A stretch of 64,000 nucleotides of DNA from Herbaspirillum chlorophenolicum (lineage in GTDB: Bacteria; Pseudomonadota; Gammaproteobacteria; Burkholderiales; Burkholderiaceae_D): NCBI RefSeq assembly GCF_001189955.1, contig NZ_LFLT01000006.1, positions 96,809 to 160,808 on the forward strand, in the 5' to 3' direction. Below are positions 41,774 through 52,834 of the stretch, one piece after another; the first letter of the stretch is position 1; each line of letters begins with the position of its first letter. Under the pieces are notes generated by a model. It saw only the letters and a list, made by a program, of their open reading frames with translations, did not search any database and was not told where the DNA came from. Both the position numbers and the translations under genes were made by a program.

Positions 41774-43156
41774 GTGCGACCTTCGTTGCTTGTCCCTCTT
41801 ATTGTCGGCTGTGCCCTGTTCATGGAAAACATGGACGCCACGGTTCTGGCGACCTCGCTTCCCGCGCTTGCGCGCGACCTCAACCAGGATTCGATCACCC
41901 TCAAGCTGGCGATGACGGCTTACGTCGCCGCACTTGGCGTGTTCATCCCGATCTCGGGCTGGATGGCCGACAAGCTGGGCGCGCGCAAGGTGTTCCGTTC
42001 GGCCATGGTGGTGTTCATGACCGGTTCCATCCTGTGCGCGGTGTCGGGCTCGCTGGTCACTTTCGTGGCGGCGCGTTTCCTGCAGGGCATCGGCGGCGCC
42101 ATGATGGTGCCGGTGGGGCGCGTCATCATCGCGCGTTCGGTGAGCAAGGCGGAGCTGGTCAAGGCGGTCAGCTACCTGACGCTGCCGGCGCTGCTGGGGC
42201 CGGTGGTCGGGCCGCTGCTGGGCGGCTTCATCACCACCTATTTCCACTGGCGCTGGGTGTTCCTGATCAACATCCCTATCTGCTTCCTCGGCCTTTACCT
42301 GGCCGGCCGCTATATCGAGAATTTCGTCGAGGACGACCCGGCGCCGCTGGATGTGAAGGGCTTCGTGCTGACCTCGGTTGGCGCCGCGCTGATCATGCTT
42401 GGCCTGTCGCTGTTCGGCACCCATCTGGTTGACGGCGCCACGCCGATTGCCATGTGCGCTATCGGCGCCATTGCGCTGGTCATGTACTACCGCCATTCGA
42501 CCCAGATCGAGTATCCCTTGCTGGACTTCCGCTTGCTGCGCATCCCCACGCTGCATGCCAGCGTGGTGGGCGGTTCGCTGTTTCGCATCGGCCTGGGGGC
42601 GGTGCCTTTCCTGCTGCCGCTGGCGCTGCAGGAAGGCCTGGGCATGACGGCCTTTCAGGCCGGCACTATCACCTGTGCCTCGGCGTTCGGTTCGCTGTTC
42701 ATGCGCCTGATCGCCTCTTCCGTGCTGCGCCGTTACGGCTTTCGCACGACGCTGATGGTCAACGCCGTGTTCGCCGGCATCGCGCTGGCCGCCTACGGCA
42801 TTTTCAGCATCCACACGCCTTATTTGCTGATCGCCCTGATCGTGCTCATGGGCGGCATCTTCCCGGCGCTGCAATTCACTTGCCTGAATTCGATCGCCTA
42901 CGCCGACATCGACAACCGCGACGCCGGCCGCGTCACCAGCCTGGCCAGTGTGATCCAGCAGCTTTCACTGGGCATGGGCGTGACTATCGCGGGCATCGTG
43001 CTGCAACTGTCGAACTATGTGCAAGGCCATGCCACCATCGTCGAATCCGACTTCTGGCCGGCCTTCCTGGTGATCGGCCTGTTCTCGATCGCCTCGGTGC
43101 CCGTCACCGGTAAGCTGCCGCACAATGCCGGCCTCGAACTTTCCCGCGGCAAGTAA
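41774..43156 (+). CDS. MFS transporter, DHA2 drug-efflux type
   Basis: The 460-residue inner-membrane protein has MFS motif A (GWMADKLGARKVF), the drug:H+ antiporter motif region (GPVVGPLLGGFITTYFHWRW) and about 14 hydrophobic segments, as in EmrB-like proteins. A GTG start at 41774 gives the expected short N-terminus. It probably exports a drug or metabolite. It follows the AraC gene in the same direction, 108 bp apart. Confidence 0.88.
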   Translation: MRPSLLVPLIVGCALFMENMDATVLATSLPALARDLNQDSITLKLAMTAYVAALGVFIPISGWMADKLGARKVFRSAMVVFMTGSILCAVSGSLVTFVAARFLQGIGGAMMVPVGRVIIARSVSKAELVKAVSYLTLPALLGPVVGPLLGGFITTYFHWRWVFLINIPICFLGLYLAGRYIENFVEDDPAPLDVKGFVLTSVGAALIMLGLSLFGTHLVDGATPIAMCAIGAIALVMYYRHSTQIEYPLLDFRLLRIPTLHASVVGGSLFRIGLGAVPFLLPLALQEGLGMTAFQAGTITCASAFGSLFMRLIASSVLRRYGFRTTLMVNAVFAGIALAAYGIFSIHTPYLLIALIVLMGGIFPALQFTCLNSIAYADIDNRDAGRVTSLASVIQQLSLGMGVTIAGIVLQLSNYVQGHATIVESDFWPAFLVIGLFSIASVPVTGKLPHNAGLELSRGK

Positions 43157-43260
43157 AGGGCGGGTCAAACCGCTCTTGGCTTGATCGGCACAAGGCCGGT
43201 ATGATCGTAGCGGTGCCATCGATACTTGCGGCATCGTCCCGTCACTTACCGGAGCTCTCC

Positions 43261-43959
43261 ATGTCCCTGATTTCTTTTTCCCTGCGTCGTGCCGCTGTGG
43301 GTGTGTCGCTGTTGTCGGCCACCGCCGCTTTCGCTTTTTCGCTGTCCGACATCAGCAATCAGGATGCGACCAGCGGCTTGAAGGCGGCGCTGGAGAAGGG
43401 CGCCAATGTGGCCGTCTCCAAGCTGGGCCAGCAAAACGGTTTCCTCAACAACGACAAGGTCAAGATCAAGTTGCCCAGCGCGCTGGAGCAGGCCATGCCG
43501 ATCATTCGCATGACCGGCCAGGGGCAGAAGGTGGATGACCTGGTGGTGGACATGAACCACGCCGCCGAGGCTGCGGTTCCGCTGGCCAAGCCGCTGTTGG
43601 TCAATGCGGTGAAATCGATGTCGGTGTCGGATGCCAAGAACATCCTGTCCGGCGGCGATACTTCTGTGACGGACTTCTTCCGCCAGAAGACCTCCGGCGA
43701 GCTGGCCACCAAATTCCTGCCTATTGTCAAAAACATCACCGACAAGAACGGCCTTTCCGCCAGGTATAACGCCACCATGGGCCAGGTCGCCAAGACCGGG
43801 CTGGTGTCGGGCGACCAGAGCACGGTCGAGGGTTATGTGACGCAGCGCGCGCTGGATGGCCTGTTCCTGATGATCGGGGAAGAAGAAAAAGCCATCCGCA
43901 AGGATCCGGTTGGCAGCGGCAGCGCGATTATCGGCAAGGTATTCGGTGCGCTCAAATGA
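43261..43959 (+). CDS. DUF4197 exported protein
   Basis: The 232-residue protein has a signal peptide (ending AAFAFSLSD) and a DUF4197 domain (LEKGANVAVSKLGQQNGFLN, IKLPSALEQAMPIIRMTGQG and EEEKAIRKDPVGSGSAIIGK). It is mostly helical and probably periplasmic. The function is unknown. The start at 43261 has CGGAG upstream. It is a stand-alone gene followed by a terminator. Confidence 0.85.
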   Translation: MSLISFSLRRAAVGVSLLSATAAFAFSLSDISNQDATSGLKAALEKGANVAVSKLGQQNGFLNNDKVKIKLPSALEQAMPIIRMTGQGQKVDDLVVDMNHAAEAAVPLAKPLLVNAVKSMSVSDAKNILSGGDTSVTDFFRQKTSGELATKFLPIVKNITDKNGLSARYNATMGQVAKTGLVSGDQSTVEGYVTQRALDGLFLMIGEEEKAIRKDPVGSGSAIIGKVFGALK

Positions 43960-44031
43960 TGTCGTGATGGCTTGATCCCGGGTTGGGAAACCATTCCGCC
44001 GGCCATGCATGGACCGGCTCCGGGACGAGTG

Positions 44032-44072
44032 AAAATCGCTTGCTTCGATATCGAGGCAAGCGATTTTTTTTA
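44032..44072 (+). terminator. Rho-independent terminator after the DUF4197 gene
   Basis: A 12-bp stem AAAATCGCTTGC / GCAAGCGATTTT closes a 12-base loop and runs into eight T. Confidence 0.9.
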
Positions 44073-44237
44073 ACTGCGCCAAGCTTGCCTCAGAACCGGC
44101 GGAATCCCTGCCGGGCAAGGGATTTCGGCAATTTTTACAGTGTATTTTGGTATTGATTTGTCATCTTTTTTCTTGTTCCGAGGAACTATTTGAAATGCTT
44201 AAGATCTTCGAGTTATGACTTCGATTTTCTACATTTC

Positions 44238-44266
44238 TGGACTTCATTAAGGGATTGCTTTATACT
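44238..44266 (+). promoter_or_regulatory. Candidate sigma-70 promoter of the ABC operon
   Basis: TGGACT (-35, four of six) and TATACT (-10, five of six) are separated by exactly 17 bases. Transcription would start near 44273, giving a leader of about 280 bases. Confidence 0.5.
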
Positions 44267-44272
44267 ATCGGT

Positions 44273-44552
44273 TGTCCTGGTGACATAATTTGTTCAACAA
44301 CGACTCTTAGCAGCTCCTGACCCGTTCGCGGGTATTCAAATTTTCCGGCATGCAGTGCGGATCGCCTCTTCGGCAATCCTTCTTGTCCGGTAAGCATCAT
44401 CGCCGAAGCTTTCTTCGGTTTCATCGCTGCCTTGCAGCTTTCGGTTCGTATCCAAATGATTCGCCCTCTACAGGGCAACGAACCACGCACAATCGATTCT
44501 TAAAACCCGTTGCCGCGGCGTCATGTCGTGTCAGCTATACCAAGGGGGTAAC
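44273..44552 (+). promoter_or_regulatory. Long structured 5' leader of the ABC operon
   Basis: Three small perfect hairpins with four-base loops are visible: ACCCG-TTCG-CGGGT (44320-44333), CCGAAG-CTTT-CTTCGG (44403-44418) and GCCCT-CTAC-AGGGC (44463-44476). The leader ends in the strong ribosome site AAGGGGG. I do not recognise a known riboswitch class. Confidence 0.4.
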
Positions 44553-45266
44553 ATGACGCGTCTTCGTCACGTCTTCACTGGCGCAGCAACATTTGCGCTG
44601 GTCATCGCGGGCCTGGTCTGGTGGATCGGCCCCGATGTCATCCACAAGTACCGGGGCGACCTGATCTACTACACCGGCAAGCATCTGGAACTGGTGTTCT
44701 GTTCCATGGCGCTGGCGCTGGCCACCGGCATTCCGGCCGGCATCGCGCTTTCCCGGCCTTCGGCGCAACGTTCGGCCGAAGCGTTCATCCAGGTCTTCAA
44801 CATCGGCAATACCATTCCGTCGATCGCCGTGCTGGCGCTTGCGCTGGCTTTCTTCGGCATCGGCAACTGGCCGACCGTCCTGGCATTGTGGCTGGCATCG
44901 CTGCTGCCCATCGTGCGCAACACCTACGAGGGCTTGAAGAACGTGCCGGCCTCCTTGAAGGAAGCGGCGCGCGGCATCGGCATGAAGCCGTACCAGATCC
45001 TGTTCCGGGTCGAACTGCCCAATGCCTTGCCCATCATCGTCGGCGGTGTGCGCACCGCGCTGGCGATCAATGTCGGCACTGCGCCGCTGTCGATGCTGAT
45101 CGGCGGCGAAAGCCTGGGGGGGCTGATTTTCCCCGGCATCTATCTCAACAACCACGGCCAGCTATTGCTGGGAGCCGCCGCCACTGCGGTATTGGCGCTG
45201 GTGCTCGATGCACTGGTGACGACGCTCTCCGGTATCTACCTTTCTCGCCGCGGCTTGCGCGCTTAA
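44553..45266 (+). CDS. Osmoprotectant ABC transporter permease 1
   Basis: The 237-residue permease of the choline/betaine/proline (QAT) family has a BPD_transp_1 domain with about six helices and the EAA loop (EGLKNVPASLKEAARGIGMK). The start at 44553 has AAGGGGG upstream. It is the first gene of a four-gene operon encoding two permeases, a binding protein and an ATPase, the OpuC/YehWXYZ layout. Confidence 0.92.
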   Translation: MTRLRHVFTGAATFALVIAGLVWWIGPDVIHKYRGDLIYYTGKHLELVFCSMALALATGIPAGIALSRPSAQRSAEAFIQVFNIGNTIPSIAVLALALAFFGIGNWPTVLALWLASLLPIVRNTYEGLKNVPASLKEAARGIGMKPYQILFRVELPNALPIIVGGVRTALAINVGTAPLSMLIGGESLGGLIFPGIYLNNHGQLLLGAAATAVLALVLDALVTTLSGIYLSRRGLRA

Positions 45267-45281
45267 TCAGGAAGGACATTC

Positions 45282-46187
45282 ATGAAAAAAAAATACATCG
45301 CATGCGCACTGGTCATGGCCCTGGCCATGTTCGGCGCGGCCAAGGTCCAGGCGCAGAATCTGGTCATCGGCGGCAAGAATTTCACCGAGCAATTGATCCT
45401 GTCGAACATGACCGCGCAATACCTGCGCGCCAAGGGTTATGACATCGAGCTCAAAAATGGCCTGGGTACCACGCTGATGCGCTCGGCGCTGGAGAGCGGC
45501 CAGCTCGACATCGTCTGGGATTACACCGGCACCGCGCTGATCGTCTACAACCACATCGAAGAAAAACTCGATCCCGGGCAGATCTACAGCAAGGTCAAGG
45601 AACTGGACGCCCCGCGCGGCCTGGCATGGCTCAACGAGTCGGAATTGAATAACACCTATGCCTTCGCCATGCCGCAAAAGATCGCCGACGAATACGGCAT
45701 CAACTCGCTGCAAGACCTGGCCGACCGTATCAATGCCGACGCGCAGGACGGCGCCAAGAATCAGCGCCTGATGGGCGTGGACTACGAATTCGCCTCGCGC
45801 CCGGACGGCCTTGGCCCGATGCAGGCGCTATACGGCTTCAAGCTGGAACGCGGCGCGGTCAAGCAGATGGACCCCGGCCTGGTCTACACGGCGCTGAAGA
45901 ACGAACAGCTGTTCGTCGGCCTGACCTATGCTTCCGATGGCCGCATCAAGGGCTTCGACCTGAAGCTGCTGGAGGATGACAAGGGCTACTTCGCCGCCTA
46001 CAAGGCCACGCCGGTCGTGCGTCAGGAGATCCTGGACCGGAACCCGCAACTGGCCGAGCAGCTCAACGCGCTGGCCGCCAGCATCGACACCGGAAAGATG
46101 ACCGAGCTCAACAAGCGCGTGGACATCGACCAGGAACCCGTCAGCAAGGTCGCGGCGGATTTCCTCAAACAAGCCGGCCTGATCTGA
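45282..46187 (+). CDS. Osmoprotectant ABC transporter substrate-binding protein
   Basis: The 301-residue periplasmic protein has a signal peptide (ending KVQAQ) and an OpuAC/QAT-type binding domain (LVIGGKNFTEQLILSNMTAQ, IVWDYTGTALIVYN, FKLERGAVKQMDPGLVYTAL). The family binds glycine betaine, choline or related quaternary amines through aromatic cages; ligand identity cannot be read here. It is 15 bases after permease 1, with its own ribosome site. Confidence 0.92.
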   Translation: MKKKYIACALVMALAMFGAAKVQAQNLVIGGKNFTEQLILSNMTAQYLRAKGYDIELKNGLGTTLMRSALESGQLDIVWDYTGTALIVYNHIEEKLDPGQIYSKVKELDAPRGLAWLNESELNNTYAFAMPQKIADEYGINSLQDLADRINADAQDGAKNQRLMGVDYEFASRPDGLGPMQALYGFKLERGAVKQMDPGLVYTALKNEQLFVGLTYASDGRIKGFDLKLLEDDKGYFAAYKATPVVRQEILDRNPQLAEQLNALAASIDTGKMTELNKRVDIDQEPVSKVAADFLKQAGLI

Positions 46188-46199
46188 GGAGGGATAAGC

Positions 46200-46850
46200 A
46201 TGGATATCTTCCAATACCTCCAGTCCGACTGGCACAACATCTTCGATTTGACGCTGCAGCATCTGAAGCTGGTGGGCATCGCGGTCAGCCTGGCGATCGT
46301 CATCGGCGTGCCGCTGGGCATCCTGATCGTGCGCCTGAGCTGGCTGGCCGGACCGTTGATGGGCCTGGCCACCGTGGTGCTGACGGTGCCGTCAATCGCA
46401 CTGTTCGGCCTGATGATCCCGATCTTTTCCAAGTTCGGCGCCGGCATCGGCCCCTTGCCGGCAATCACCGCGGTGTTCCTGTATTCGCTGCTGCCCATCA
46501 TGCGCAATACCTACCTCGCGCTGAATAGCATCGAAGCCGGCATCAAGGAAGCCGGCATCGGTATCGGCATGACCTTCTGGCAGCGGCTGCGCATGGTGGA
46601 ACTGCCGCTGGCGGTGCCGGTGATCCTGGGCGGCGTGCGTACCGCCGTCGTGATGAACATCGGCGTGATGGCCATTGCCGCCGTCATTGGCGCCGGCGGC
46701 CTGGGTGTGCTGATCCTGCACGCCATCAGCCAAAGCAATATGCAAAAACTCGTGGTCGGCGCCGTGATGATCAGCGTACTCGCCATCATCGCCGACTTCC
46801 TGCTGCAACGCCTGCAGACAATCTTGACCCCGAAAGGACTGCAAAAATGA
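46200..46850 (+). CDS. Osmoprotectant ABC transporter permease 2
   Basis: The 216-residue BPD_transp_1 permease has about five to six helices and the EAA-loop segment (NSIEAGIKEAGIGIGMTFWQ). It forms a heterodimer with permease 1. It is 12 bases after the binding protein gene, and its end overlaps the ATPase start by four bases (ATGA). Confidence 0.92.
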   Translation: MDIFQYLQSDWHNIFDLTLQHLKLVGIAVSLAIVIGVPLGILIVRLSWLAGPLMGLATVVLTVPSIALFGLMIPIFSKFGAGIGPLPAITAVFLYSLLPIMRNTYLALNSIEAGIKEAGIGIGMTFWQRLRMVELPLAVPVILGGVRTAVVMNIGVMAIAAVIGAGGLGVLILHAISQSNMQKLVVGAVMISVLAIIADFLLQRLQTILTPKGLQK

Positions 46851-47980
46851 TCGAACTGGACCAACTGAGCAAAACCTACACCCAGAAGGACGGCACCCAG
46901 GTCAAGGCGGTCGACACCGTCAGCCTCAAGGTTGCCGAAGGCGAGATCTGCGTCTTCCTCGGCCCGTCCGGCTGCGGCAAGACCACCACCCTGAAGATGA
47001 TCAACCGCCTGATCCGCCCGACCTCGGGCCGGGTGCTGCTGAACGGGGAAGATACTACCGGCATCGATGAAGTCAGCCTGCGCCGCCATATCGGCTATGT
47101 GATCCAGCAGACCGGCCTGTTCCCCAACATGACCATCGAAGAGAACATCACCATCGTCCCGCGCCTGTTGGGCTGGGACAACAAGCGCTGCCGCGAACGC
47201 GCCGCCGAACTGATGGCGATGGTGGCATTGGACCCGGCGAAATTCCTCAAGCGCTATCCGCGCGAACTGTCCGGCGGCCAGCAGCAGCGCATCGGCGTGA
47301 TCCGCGCACTGGCGGCCGACGCCCCGGTGTTGCTGATGGATGAGCCGTTCGGCGCAGTCGATCCGATCAACCGCGAGGCGATCCAGAATGAATTCTTCCA
47401 GATGCAGCGCCAGTTGAAGAAGACCGTGATCATGGTCAGCCACGATATCGATGAGGCGATCAAGCTGGGCGACCAGGTGGCGATCTTCCGCGCCGGCAAG
47501 CTGGTGCAGTTCGACCATCCGGATGCGTTGCTGGCGCGTCCCAAGGACGAGTTCGTCGGCGCCTTCGTCGGCCAGGACCATACCTTGAAGCGCCTGCTGC
47601 TGGTGCGTGCCGGCGAAGCCGCCACGACGCCGCCGACCGCCCGTCCAGACGTATCCTGCGACCAGGCACTGTCATTGATGGACAATGAGGATTCCCGTTA
47701 TCTGACCATCACCGACACCGACAACCGTGCCGTCGGTTACCTGACCCGTCGCGATGTGCGTGGTGCGGCAGGTGGCGCAGAAGCCAAGGTGCGTCCGTTC
47801 ACCATGAACGCCGCGCCGGATGAAAACCTGCGCGTGGTGCTCTCCAAGATGTACAAGCACAGCACCAGCTGGATGCCGGTGATCGACAACGACGGCAGCT
47901 ATGTCGGTGAGGTCACCCAGGATTCCATCGCCAGCTATCTGAGCTCCGGCCGTTCGCGCGGCATGGCATTGCCTGCATGA
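46847..47980 (+). CDS. Osmoprotectant ABC transporter ATPase with CBS domains
   Basis: The 377-residue ABC ATPase has Walker A GPSGCGKTT at about 39-47, a Q-loop, signature LSGGQQQR, Walker B VLLMDEPF and an H-loop SHD. The C-terminal 115 residues form a CBS pair (SCDQALSLMDNEDSRYLTIT, SWMPVIDNDGSYVGEVTQDS). In related OpuA-type transporters this pair senses ionic strength or nucleotides. It closes the operon. Confidence 0.93.
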   Translation: MIELDQLSKTYTQKDGTQVKAVDTVSLKVAEGEICVFLGPSGCGKTTTLKMINRLIRPTSGRVLLNGEDTTGIDEVSLRRHIGYVIQQTGLFPNMTIEENITIVPRLLGWDNKRCRERAAELMAMVALDPAKFLKRYPRELSGGQQQRIGVIRALAADAPVLLMDEPFGAVDPINREAIQNEFFQMQRQLKKTVIMVSHDIDEAIKLGDQVAIFRAGKLVQFDHPDALLARPKDEFVGAFVGQDHTLKRLLLVRAGEAATTPPTARPDVSCDQALSLMDNEDSRYLTITDTDNRAVGYLTRRDVRGAAGGAEAKVRPFTMNAAPDENLRVVLSKMYKHSTSWMPVIDNDGSYVGEVTQDSIASYLSSGRSRGMALPA

Positions 47981-48053
47981 TGGCAGGCACGCGCAACGCG
48001 ATGCGCGGCCGGCCTTGCATGACAAGAGGTAACAGCTAAAGACGGAAGACGCA

Positions 48054-48090
48054 AAAAAACGCCCACATCGGTTGCGATGTGGGCGTTTTG
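48054..48090. terminator. Bidirectional terminator between the ABC operon and GNAT
   Basis: A stem CGCCCACATCG / CGATGTGGGCG with GTTG loop is flanked by A-run on the left and T-run on the right. It can stop the ABC operon on the plus strand and the GNAT gene on the minus strand (seven T in that direction). Confidence 0.85.
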
Positions 48091-48128
48091 TGTTGCGGTA
48101 GACGAAGCAGTGTTCCGATGCCGTCTGG

Positions 48129-48614
48129 CTAGCCTAGCTGCTTATGCATAAACATCGCCTTGCCGGTTTCCGGATTCAGCTCATAGCCCTCGAAGCCGCA
48201 GGCGCGGTACAGCTTGCGCGCCACGGCATTGCCTTCGAGGACTTCCAGCGTGACCTTGCAGCAGCCCAGGACACGCGCCTCATCCTCGACCCGTGCGATC
48301 AGGCGGCGGGCAATGCCCTGGCCCCGGTATTGGGGCATGACTGCGAGGTCGTGGATATTGAGCAGCGGCTTGCAAGCGAAGGTGGAAAAACCCTCGATGC
48401 AAGTCGCCAATCCTGCCGCCCGTTCGCCATCGAAAGCCAGGAAGACATGCGCGGTGGGGCGTTTCTTCAATTCGGTGGCGAGGTTGTCCCGGACGAAATC
48501 CGGCAGCGGCTTGCCGCCGCCCATGGCATCGGATGCATAGGCATTCAATACCTCGAACAGGGCAGTGGCGTGGGCCGGCTGGTCCAGATCAGCCTTGATG
48601 ATGTCGATTTGCAT
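48129..48614 (-). CDS. GNAT-family N-acetyltransferase
   Basis: The 161-residue protein's acetyl-CoA binding motif A is clear (IHDLAVMPQYRGQGIARRLI), followed by motif B (NAVARKLYRACGFEGYEL). Length is typical for a single-domain GNAT. The substrate is unknown. It lies 27 bases after rhlE in the same direction, so read-through from rhlE is possible. Confidence 0.88.
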   Translation of the reverse strand: MQIDIIKADLDQPAHATALFEVLNAYASDAMGGGKPLPDFVRDNLATELKKRPTAHVFLAFDGERAAGLATCIEGFSTFACKPLLNIHDLAVMPQYRGQGIARRLIARVEDEARVLGCCKVTLEVLEGNAVARKLYRACGFEGYELNPETGKAMFMHKQLG

Positions 48615-48641
48615 GCGTCTTGGAGGCTAGCGTAAGCGTGC

Positions 48642-50165
<1,524 letters not shown>

Positions 50166-50388
50166 GAGACTCTGAAAATGGGTTCGGCCTGTCGCCGCAG
50201 AGGGCGCCAGTCGCAGGCAGACGGGGTTGGAACGCTGAGAGGGCGGCGGACTTGACTGGTGGCATGCCGCGCTGGCCGCAGTATAACAGCCGTGGCTTGT
50301 GCCGGAAGAGAATTATTTTCTCCGCGCTCCTTTTGTTGTTCTTCTGCCCGGCCGTGGCTCGCCCCGATGAGTTATGCCGGGTTCAAGC

Positions 50389-51144
50389 TCAGCCGGACTG
50401 GCGCGCGAGAAAGTCCATCACCGGCGGCAGCACCAGGGCGCTTTGCATCAGGCCGCCGAAGTGCGTCACGCCGGGCAGGGTGGCGAACTCTCCTCGTGCG
50501 AGCCGTGCGGCGGTGCGCTGTACGGCGGTATGGCGCGCATCGGCGTCGCCGCAAAACAGCAGGCAGGGCATGTCCATGCGCGCCAGCAAATCTTCCTGGG
50601 ATGGGCGCGGCTGCTGGGCGGCTGCGGCCAGGGCCACCAGGTCGTTGGCGCGGATCAGCATCTTCACCTGGGGCGAGATGCGTTCGTCGAGCAAGGTCTC
50701 GAAGGCCGCGATGAAGGCTTCCGGATCGCGGCCATCGATACCGTGAAAGGTATTCCAGCTCAGGTCTTCATACGGATGGGCGGCGCCCAGGATCAGGCTG
50801 GACAGGCGTTCGGGCGCATGCCGCACCAGGCCGTAGCCGACCCAGCCGCCCAGCGAGTAACCAAAGAAATGTGCGCGTTCGATACCCAGCGCATCCAGAA
50901 CGGCGACCGTATCGCGGCAGCGCTGGGGCTGGCTGTAGGCGTTGGTGTCGTGCGGTTTGCCGCTTTGGCCGTGGCCCAGCGCATCGAACATGATGACGCG
51001 GTAGCGTTCGCGCAGCGCGGCGGTGAAGCCGAAGAAGCGCCAGGCTTCCAGGCTGCTGGTGAAGCCGTGGTGCAGCAGCAGCGGTGCGCCTTCACCCTCG
51101 ACCTGATAGTGGATCTTGCGTCCGTCGCTCAACGCAAATGGCAT
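50389..51144 (-). CDS. Alpha/beta hydrolase
   Basis: The 251-residue protein has the canonical fold with oxyanion-hole strand LLLHHGFTSSLEAW, nucleophile elbow GYSLGGWVGYGLVR and a late His (VTHFGGLMQSALVL). It resembles enol-lactonases and esterases, but specificity cannot be assigned. The nine-base gap from the upstream VOC gene indicates co-transcription. Confidence 0.87.
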   Translation of the reverse strand: MPFALSDGRKIHYQVEGEGAPLLLHHGFTSSLEAWRFFGFTAALRERYRVIMFDALGHGQSGKPHDTNAYSQPQRCRDTVAVLDALGIERAHFFGYSLGGWVGYGLVRHAPERLSSLILGAAHPYEDLSWNTFHGIDGRDPEAFIAAFETLLDERISPQVKMLIRANDLVALAAAAQQPRPSQEDLLARMDMPCLLFCGDADARHTAVQRTAARLARGEFATLPGVTHFGGLMQSALVLPPVMDFLARQSG

Positions 51145-51153
51145 CGTTTCTCC

Positions 51154-51693
51154 TTATTTTTTGCAGCGTTTGGCCAGCAACTCTTGCGAGCGGGCACAAA
51201 TCTCTTCAGTACTGAGGTCTTCAATATGGGTGGCGATCGACCAGACGTGGCCGTACGGGTCGCGCAGCATGCCGGAGCGGTCGCCGTAGAACTGGTCCTG
51301 CACCGCACGCAGCTGCGCTGCGCCGGCCGCGATGGCCTGGCCGAAGACGGCATCGACATCGCAAACGTAGACCAGCAGGCTGACGCCGGCGCCGCCCAGG
51401 GTTTGTGGGCTGACGAAACCCAATTCCGGGTATTCGTCGGCCAGCATCACGCGCGCGTTGCCGATCTGGATTTCGGCATGCCAGATTTTTCCGCTGGGAC
51501 CGTTCAGTCGCATGATTTCCGTGGCGCCGAAAGCGCGGCGGTAGAAGTCGATGGCATTGGCTGTGCCATTGACGATCAGATAAGGCGTGACGCTGTGGTA
51601 GCCGGGAGGCAGCGCGTAGGGCGCGGTTGAGGTCGGGGGAGCGGTCGGGCTGGCGCTGGCAGGTGTGGCCGGCTGGATGGGCGGGATAGGCAT
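51154..51693 (-). CDS. VOC-superfamily protein (PhnB/glyoxalase-like)
   Basis: The 179-residue protein has a Pro/Ala/Thr-rich N-terminal 30 residues, then a VOC domain of the PhnB type (HSVTPYLIVNGTANAIDFYR, WHAEIQIGNARVMLADEYPE, RDPYGHVWSIATHIED). Members include metal-dependent glyoxalases and non-catalytic relatives; function is open. It is the first gene of a pair with the hydrolase. Confidence 0.85.
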   Translation of the reverse strand: MPIPPIQPATPASASPTAPPTSTAPYALPPGYHSVTPYLIVNGTANAIDFYRRAFGATEIMRLNGPSGKIWHAEIQIGNARVMLADEYPELGFVSPQTLGGAGVSLLVYVCDVDAVFGQAIAAGAAQLRAVQDQFYGDRSGMLRDPYGHVWSIATHIEDLSTEEICARSQELLAKRCKK

Positions 51694-51768
51694 GTCGTCT
51701 CCTCGGTCGTTTCCTGCACGGCGGACGCCGTGCGGGAAACGTTCACTCAGGAGAGCAGTGTATGCAAA

Positions 51769-52566
51769 TTAGGCAAATTCCGACAGCAGGTTAACCTGTT
51801 GCGAGAAAATTTTCGGGCTGCCGGCAATCACGTCGCCCTTGTAGAGGTAATCCGAGTCGCCCTTGAAGGTGCCGACGAGGCCGCCCGCTTCGGTCACCAG
51901 CAGCGAACCGGCTGCGATGTCCCAGGGCTTCAAGCCCTTTTCGAAGAAGCCATCCAGGCGGCCGGCGGCGACATAGGCCAGGTCCAGCGCGGCGGCGCCC
52001 GGACGGCGCAGGCCGGCGCTGTGCTCGGTCATGACCTTGAACATCTTGACGTATTCGTTCAGGCCGTCCAGGTCGCGGAAGGGGAAACCGGTGCCGATCA
52101 GGGCATCGGCGATCTTGTCGCGCTTGCCCACGCGGATGCGCTTTTCGTTCAGGTAGGCGCCGGCGCCCTTGGAGGCGGTGAACAAGTCGTTGCGGGTCGG
52201 GTCGTAGACCACCGCCTGCGTGATGATGCCGCGCTGCTGCAGCGCGATCGAGACGCAGTATTGCGGGAAGCCGTGGATGAAGTTGGTGGTGCCGTCCAGC
52301 GGATCGATGATCCAGACGTTTTCGTTCTCGTCGTGCAGGTTGTCGGAAGCGCCCGACTCTTCAGCCAGGATGGCGTGGTCGGGGTAGGCTGTTTTCAGCA
52401 CGTCGATGATGGCGTCTTCTGCGGCCTTGTCGACTTCGGTGACGAAGTCGTTGTGCGACTTCTGGGTGACTTTCAGCAGCGAGACGTCGAAGGACGCCCG
52501 GTTGATGATGGTTGCGGCGCGGCGAGCTGCCTTGATCGCCGTGTTGAGCATGGGTGGGATGATCAT
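51769..52566 (-). CDS. suhB: Inositol monophosphatase family protein SuhB
   Basis: The 265-residue Mg2+-dependent phosphatase has metal-binding motifs (E of [42 protein letters not shown]). It hydrolyses inositol-1-phosphate. In bacteria SuhB also joins the rRNA antitermination complex. It is divergent from trmJ, an order common in betaproteobacteria. Confidence 0.92.
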   Translation of the reverse strand: MIIPPMLNTAIKAARRAATIINRASFDVSLLKVTQKSHNDFVTEVDKAAEDAIIDVLKTAYPDHAILAEESGASDNLHDENENVWIIDPLDGTTNFIHGFPQYCVSIALQQRGIITQAVVYDPTRNDLFTASKGAGAYLNEKRIRVGKRDKIADALIGTGFPFRDLDGLNEYVKMFKVMTEHSAGLRRPGAAALDLAYVAAGRLDGFFEKGLKPWDIAAGSLLVTEAGGLVGTFKGDSDYLYKGDVIAGSPKIFSQQVNLLSEFA

Positions 52567-52834
52567 TCCGATGGTTCCGTTAAAATTGCGATGATCGATG
52601 CTGATGATCGCGTTGGTATCCGTCGACCCCGTCTCCCTTTTCGCGAATGCGTACCCGAGAAATCACGGAAACGGCATGCGTGCGAATGAAAGTACAGCAG
52701 TGAAACGACAATGGCGACAGTGAAATTAATGAGCGATGCGCCGTCCGTGGCGGTATGCTTGCGGACTTGCCGAATCGCGGTGTGATGGCGTTTTGCCAAC
52801 GTCCGCATTTCAGGCGCGAATCCCGCTATTTTAA

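Larger units (their letters stand above)
43960..44552. other. Intergenic region, 593 bp: terminator, promoter and long leader
   Basis: It holds the DUF4197 terminator (44032-44072), an AT-rich stretch, a candidate sigma-70 promoter (44238-44266) and a roughly 280-base structured leader for the osmoprotectant ABC operon. No protein gene is supported. Confidence 0.7.

Noticed and set aside
41747..42874. 375-codon minus-strand frame opposite the MFS gene
   Set aside because: It is Arg/His/Gln-rich antisense translation. The plus strand has MFS motifs over the same span.
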